DNA from: a virus
Virus record (IMG/VR): IMGVR_UViG_3300037882_001833
Coordinates: 1-40,305 of that record
Length of the DNA stretch: 40,305 bases
Direction: 5' to 3' (one strand)
The notes under the pieces were generated by a model, which was not told where the DNA came from, searched no databases, and saw only the letters and a program-made list of their open reading frames with translations. Below are positions 39,813-40,305 of this stretch, piece by piece (position 1 is the stretch's first letter; each line of letters starts with the position of its first letter). Both the position numbers and the translations under genes were made by a program.

Positions 39813-39845
39813 TTTCTTTGTGTTACAGCCCTCTAAGTGAGAGAC
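39813..39845 (+). repeat. 33-bp-class repeat, copy 2
   Basis: TTTCTTTGTGTTACAGCC followed by CTCTAAGTGAGAGAC. Partner of 12137-12166. A second CTAAGTGAGA is 30 bases upstream (39794). The gap 39772-40202 holds these repeats, the GATC sites, the interleaved inverted repeats and promoters, but no gene I can support. Confidence 0.5.
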
Positions 39846-39997
39846 AACCGATCAGGTCTGTCTAAGCTGACAACCGATCAATGCTGCTCTGCTCCTTCCC
39901 GTTGGTCAGTCGTTGGCAGGTTGAGATCACTCAGTAGATTCGCTAATCGCTCATCTGTTTTGCCCTCGCCGGGCGGGCGTCCTCCGGACGGGAAGCA

Positions 39998-40055
39998 ATG
40001 CTACCCCCCATTGTCCGTTAGGGTCGAGACTTCCTCTAGGGTAGCATGACAATGG
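39998..40055 (+). other. Interleaved inverted repeats (pseudoknot-capable)
   Basis: ATGCTACCC (39998-40006) pairs with GGGTAGCAT (40039-40047); CCATTGTC (40008-40015) pairs with GACAATGG (40048-40055). The order A-B-loop-A'-B' means the stems cross, as in an H-type pseudoknot, or compete as alternative hairpins if only one forms. Arms are perfect. The A'/B' junction overlaps the -35 of a strong plus promoter. Confidence 0.7.
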
Positions 40056-40074
40056 TACCGTGTCAACATAGAAT
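40046..40074 (+). promoter_or_regulatory. Strong sigma70-like promoter for the pentapeptide gene
   Basis: ATGACA (40046-40051), 17-base spacer, TAGAAT (40069-40074), each 5 of 6 to consensus. It starts inside the B' arm of the interleaved inverted repeats, so folding or protein binding there could control it. Transcription would begin near 40081, just before the hairpin at 40084. Confidence 0.6.
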
Positions 40075-40083
40075 TTATCTATG

Positions 40084-40115
40084 GCTGGAAACCCCTGGTA
40101 TCAAAGGGTTTCAGC
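40084..40115 (+). other. Ten-pair hairpin near the transcript 5' end
   Basis: GCT-G-GAAACCC (40084-40094) pairs with GGGTTTCAGC (40106-40115), one bulged G, 11-base loop, then TTTCC. With a start near 40081 the RNA would begin with this stem, a typical protective structure; a weak terminator/attenuator is an alternative. Confidence 0.5.
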
Positions 40116-40142
40116 TTTCCACAAGCACAGGGAAATTAACAC

Positions 40143-40171
40143 TTGACAGCCTCTCGCTAACCCGTTACGCT
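40143..40171 (+). promoter_or_regulatory. Second putative promoter for the pentapeptide gene
   Basis: Perfect TTGACA (40143-40148), 17-base spacer, TACGCT (40166-40171; 3 of 6). Only 32 bases before the ATG. Weaker than the promoter at 40046. Confidence 0.35.
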
Positions 40172-40202
40172 AATCACACCACTACACAACGGAGCCAACA
40201 AC

Positions 40203-40305
40203 ATGACGACTACACTCACTGAACTAAACGAATGGCTTGCATCTGACCGCAACGCCGATATGCCTAGCCTCTTCTTTGCTAATCTCTCCGACGCTGACCT
40301 CTCCG
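40203..40305 (+). CDS. Pentapeptide-repeat protein, N-terminal part (runs off window end)
   Basis: ATG 40203 with GGAG 8 bases upstream. MTTTLTELNEWLASDRNADMP is a short cap, followed by the first pentads (FANLS, DADLS). The final base plus bases 1-2 make one codon, and the frame continues into 3-443. Direct joining gives ...ADLS-D-LSGAN..., which breaks the five-residue register; removing one copy of the terminal 9 bases restores ADLSGAN. Confidence 0.85.
   Translation, partial: MTTTLTELNEWLASDRNADMPSLFFANLSDADLS

Larger units (their letters stand above)
39511..39928. other. GATC cluster
   Basis: Eleven GATC sites in 418 bases (39511, 39530, 39630, 39657, 39663, 39690, 39706, 39719, 39850, 39876, 39925); about 1.6 expected by chance. 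TGATCGTCTC recurs at 39510, 39662 and 39689, and GACAACCGATCA at 39842 and 39868. GATCAC...GTGATC forms an imperfect hairpin at 39630-39660. Possible origin, or binding or methylation site cluster. Confidence 0.65.

Noticed and set aside
1-40305. Search for phage RNA polymerase, integrase, ligase, tRNA and CRISPR arrays
   Set aside because: No long frame shows such motifs, and no regular spacer-repeat array was seen; tRNA absence is by eye only.

Overview
The window looks like the complete genome of a T7-like podovirus, most likely of a freshwater cyanobacterium. It has a T7-type replication set: family A DNA polymerase, TOPRIM-helicase, endonuclease I and an exonuclease. It also has a T7-type virion set: portal, scaffold, capsid, gp11/gp12-like tail tube, ejection proteins, a fibre with a gp17-like N-terminus, and TerL. 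I see no phage RNA polymerase, integrase, ligase or tRNA. From memory, this plan (two opposed gene blocks, about 40 kb, no RNA polymerase) resembles Pf-WMP3/Pf-WMP4/A-4L-type cyanophages. That assignment is inference.

The molecule appears circular or circularly permuted. The last 103 bases begin a pentapeptide-repeat protein, and bases 3-443 finish it in the same frame. The terminal 9 bases at each end are identical, so the sequence was probably opened inside a 15-bp tandem repeat.

Layout. Positions 38.4-40.3 kb plus 1-0.66 kb form a control region. It holds sigma70-like promoters, palindromes, hairpin repeats, a GATC cluster, a G-rich tract, small plus-strand genes and the pentapeptide gene. 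Positions 0.67-12.1 kb (+) form the early/replication block, packed with ATGA overlaps: ParB-like protein, RNase H, primase-helicase, endonuclease I, HNH nuclease, DNA polymerase, putative ssDNA-binding protein, small HTH protein, PD-(D/E)XK exonuclease and an XRE-like protein. A bidirectional terminator lies at 12.11-12.14 kb. Positions 38.4-12.3 kb (-) form the late block. In transcription order it carries an unknown 392-aa protein, a small membrane protein, a coiled-coil protein, a beta-rich protein, TerL, portal, scaffold, capsid, tail tube A and B, four large internal/ejection proteins, tail fibre, an L,D-transpeptidase-like enzyme and an HNH endonuclease.

The most unusual feature is a four-copy dispersed element of 151-153 bp (4841-4993, 12179-12329, 22079-22230, 31353-31504). 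It has conserved outer boxes, a central TATAGT and nearly constant spacing, while the sequence in between diverges. Two copies lead into genes and lie next to or upstream of them on the coding strand. Two run antisense to late genes. Two of the four touch HNH endonuclease genes. Also notable are an ADP-ribosyltransferase-like domain inside a probable ejection protein and a second ejection protein with both M23 and lytic transglycosylase domains. A pair of interleaved inverted repeats (pseudoknot-capable) overlaps a promoter just upstream of the pentapeptide gene.
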